This document shows positions 5,025 to 6,321 of a stretch of DNA of 6,321 bases, piece after piece (the stretch's first letter is position 1; each line of letters begins with the position of its first letter). The translations under genes and the position numbers were made by a program. Origin of the DNA: Actinomycetota bacterium (GTDB taxonomy: Bacteria; Actinomycetota; Acidimicrobiia; Spongiisociales; UBA5794); assembly GCA_003648875.1 (NCBI GenBank), contig QMQC01000116.1, forward strand, positions 1-6,321, given 5' to 3'. The notes beneath the pieces are model-generated. The model was given only the letters and a program-made list of their open reading frames with translations. It was not told the origin of the DNA and made no database searches.

Positions 5025-5053
5025 TTGTCAACATCGCCGGTGGATGTGGTAAT
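5025..5053 (+). promoter_or_regulatory. Candidate dnaN promoter overlapping a DnaA box
   Basis: TTGTCA (5025–5030, five of six matches to TTGACA) and GGTAAT (5048–5053, four of six) are 17 nt apart, and the three bases before the −10 read TGT, an extended −10. Initiation would fall near 5060, about 100 nt before dnaN. The −35 lies inside the DnaA-box-like site TTGTCAACA, so DnaA could regulate dnaN here. Confidence 0.4.
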
Positions 5054-5079
5054 CCTTACACAGCAACGATTATCGACAC

Positions 5080-5129
5080 CTTTCCACAATCCACAGGGCC
5101 TACTACTACCGCTACTATTTAAAACTATT
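5080..5129 (+). promoter_or_regulatory. Basal unwinding system: DnaA boxes, GC run, DnaA-trios, AT-rich tract
   Basis: Two overlapping box-like sequences (5080–5088, 5087–5095) are followed by GGGC (5096–5099), then the in-register triplets CTA CTA CTA CCG CTA CTA (5100–5117; TAG on the other strand) and the AT-rich TTTAAAACTATT (5118–5129). DnaA-trios with 3'-GAT-5' units beside GC-rich DNA and DnaA boxes are the known element that directs DnaA onto single-stranded DNA. Order and spacing fit well; only the fourth triplet departs. Confidence 0.8.
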
Positions 5130-5145
5130 CAGCAGTAACAACAGC

Positions 5146-5153
5146 AGAGGAAG
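5146..5153 (+). promoter_or_regulatory. dnaN ribosome binding site
   Basis: AGAGGAAG lies 5 nt before the GTG at 5159 and supports that start. Confidence 0.75.
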
Positions 5154-5158
5154 AACAA

Positions 5159-6238
5159 GTGCGAATCAGAGCAGAACGAGACGACCTGGCCGATGTACTG
5201 GCGAGAGCCGGCAGGGCTGTGGGTACGCGTTCACCGCTTCCGATCCTCCAGGGTGTCCTGTGTGAGGTTGCGGGCGGAAAGCTGACGGTGACCGGAACAG
5301 ACAACGAAGTGACGGTGAGGACGTATCTCGAGGTCGAGGTCACCGAGGAGGGCAGGACGGTGATTCCCGCGAAGCTTGCCGCTGAAGCAGTACGCAAGCT
5401 ACCCCCCGGAGCTGTGACCCTTGCCTCGAATGATGGTGAAGTGGAGATCACCGGTGGAGGACCACGCTTCCAATTGCGCGAGATGACGGTGGATGACTAT
5501 CCCAAGATCACGGACAAGCAAGTTGAGAACGGCATACAGGTTGATGCCGGTCAGTTGATCAAAGCCCTTGGTCAGGTCGGTGTCGCCGCATCGGTGGATG
5601 ACGCGAGGCCGACGTTGACAGGCGTGCTCTTTGAGGGGGAAGGCGACTCGCTCCGGCTCGTTGCCACTGATTCCTATCGGCTTGGAGTTCGCGATGTCGA
5701 AGGTGTGAGGATCGAGGGTTCCAAACTCGTCCCGTATCGAGCGCTTCGCGAGCTCGGTCGTGCGATCGGAGCGGGTCCAATGACGGTCAGCCTGGGTGAG
5801 CGCGAGGCTGCCTTCGTGACGGATCGGGGAAGACTCACTGTCCGCATCATCGATTCGACCTTTCCGAACTACAGGCAGTTGCTTCCCGAGGGCCATACCA
5901 ACCGCCTCACCGTCGACAAGGCCGCAATGCTCGAGGCCGTTGGTCGAGCTGCGCTGGTAGCTGAGGACCACATTCCTGTCAGGCTCGCAATGCACTCGGG
6001 GGGAGTCGAGCTGAGTGTCATCCGCCAGGAGGTGGGAGAAGCAACTGAGTTGCTTGAGGGTGAGTATGTAGGGGAAGACATGACAATCGCTTTCAACACG
6101 CGGTATCTCACTGACGGTGTGAACGCTGTGGACGATGAGAAGGTCGTCATCGAGACGAGCGATCCGCTGAAGCCAGGTCTCCTTCTCGGGTCCGAGAAGA
6201 GGGATTTCCAATATCTGTTAATGCCTGTTCGACTGTGA
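5159..6238 (+). CDS. dnaN: DNA polymerase III beta sliding clamp
   Basis: DnaN forms the ring-shaped dimer that holds the replicative polymerase and many repair enzymes on DNA. The 359-residue product has the expected three clamp domains (about 1–120, 125–245 and 246–359). Family segments include LPILQGVL near residue 27, ATDSYRLGV (169–177), FPNYRQLLP (235–243), AFNTRYLTDGV (311–321) and the C-terminal YLLMPVRL (352–359) that lines the partner-binding pocket. Length is slightly below the roughly 366–380 usual for the family but no domain is missing. The GTG start at 5159 follows AGAGGAAG by 5 nt. It is separated from dnaA by the oriC gap and from recF by 6 nt, so dnaN and recF are probably co-transcribed. 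Confidence 0.98.
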   Translation: MRIRAERDDLADVLARAGRAVGTRSPLPILQGVLCEVAGGKLTVTGTDNEVTVRTYLEVEVTEEGRTVIPAKLAAEAVRKLPPGAVTLASNDGEVEITGGGPRFQLREMTVDDYPKITDKQVENGIQVDAGQLIKALGQVGVAASVDDARPTLTGVLFEGEGDSLRLVATDSYRLGVRDVEGVRIEGSKLVPYRALRELGRAIGAGPMTVSLGEREAAFVTDRGRLTVRIIDSTFPNYRQLLPEGHTNRLTVDKAAMLEAVGRAALVAEDHIPVRLAMHSGGVELSVIRQEVGEATELLEGEYVGEDMTIAFNTRYLTDGVNAVDDEKVVIETSDPLKPGLLLGSEKRDFQYLLMPVRL

Positions 6239-6244
6239 GGCGAT

Positions 6245-6321
6245 ATGCATCTCACGTGGTTGGAGCTCAAGGACTTCCGCGCGTACGAGACGCTCAGGTT
6301 TGAACCCGATGAGGGTGTGAA
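6245..6321 (+). CDS. recF: DNA replication and repair protein RecF, N-terminal fragment
   Basis: Only the first 25 codons and two bases are present, running off the right edge. They read MHLTWLELKDFRAYETLRF and continue to EPDEGV, which matches the start of RecF, where the LxDFRxY stretch precedes the Walker A motif expected just beyond the window. RecF is an SMC/ABC-type ATPase that helps load RecA at gaps. The ATG is 6 nt after the dnaN stop, with TGAGG (6236–6240) overlapping that stop as the ribosome binding site. The gene order dnaA–dnaN–recF strongly supports the call. Confidence 0.93.
   Translation, partial: MHLTWLELKDFRAYETLRFEPDEGV

Larger units (their letters stand above)
4971..5158. 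other. oriC: oriC: dnaA–dnaN intergenic origin region
   Basis: This 188-nt non-coding gap contains DnaA-box-like sites all on the plus strand: TTCTCCACA (4974–4982), TTGTCAACA (5025–5033) and TTATCGACA (5070–5078), each with one mismatch, plus the weaker CTTTCCACA (5080–5088) and CAATCCACA (5087–5095), each with two. The last is followed directly by a GC run, CTA triplets and an AT-rich tract, the standard order of a bacterial unwinding module. In actinobacteria oriC normally lies between dnaA and dnaN, which fits. Exact boundaries are not known from sequence alone. Confidence 0.85.

Noticed and set aside
6251..6260. CACGTG core near the recF start
   Set aside because: Flanks do not match parS beyond the 6-bp core.

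Overview
This window is a bacterial chromosome replication-origin region in the classic order rsmG–jag–yidC–yidD–rnpA–rpmH | dnaA–dnaN–recF. The left block lies on the minus strand and the right block on the plus strand, so both run away from the origin with the replication forks. Several points suggest an actinobacterium, possibly a deep-branching class such as Acidimicrobiia: fairly high GC, many GTG starts, an RsmG with an actinobacterial-style GPRE…DRH segment, an unlinked-parS arrangement beside rsmG (where parAB normally follow), and a RecF that begins MHLTWLEL. The class-level guess is inference from memory of family sequences and was not tested.

Left block, minus strand: rpmH (ribosomal protein L34), rnpA (RNase P protein), yidD and yidC (membrane-protein insertion), jag (KH/R3H RNA-binding protein), then rsmG (16S rRNA methyltransferase), which runs off the left edge. 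From rpmH to jag the genes are separated by 1 nt, a 4-nt ATGA overlap, a 4-nt GTGA overlap and 4 nt, so they look like one translationally coupled operon. A 131-nt gap before rsmG holds two parS centromere sites, one a perfect 16-bp palindrome.

Middle: the 458-nt rpmH–dnaA gap has no convincing gene. It holds divergent promoter candidates, several inverted repeats, a strong hairpin at the likely 5' end of the rpmH mRNA, and three DnaA-box-like sites spaced exactly 12 bp apart just upstream of dnaA.

Right block, plus strand: dnaA (initiator), a 188-nt gap that is the best candidate for the unwinding part of oriC, dnaN (sliding clamp), and the first 25 codons of recF. The dnaA–dnaN gap has same-strand DnaA boxes, a short GC run, a CTA-triplet (DnaA-trio) array and an AT-rich tract, which is the layout of a basal unwinding system.

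I do not see an unknown system here. The most useful observations are the well-formed DnaA-trio element, the parS pair fused to the rsmG start, two substitutions at normally conserved positions (the YidC groove arginine is Ser; the first P-loop glycine of DnaA is Ala), and the rpmH leader hairpin.
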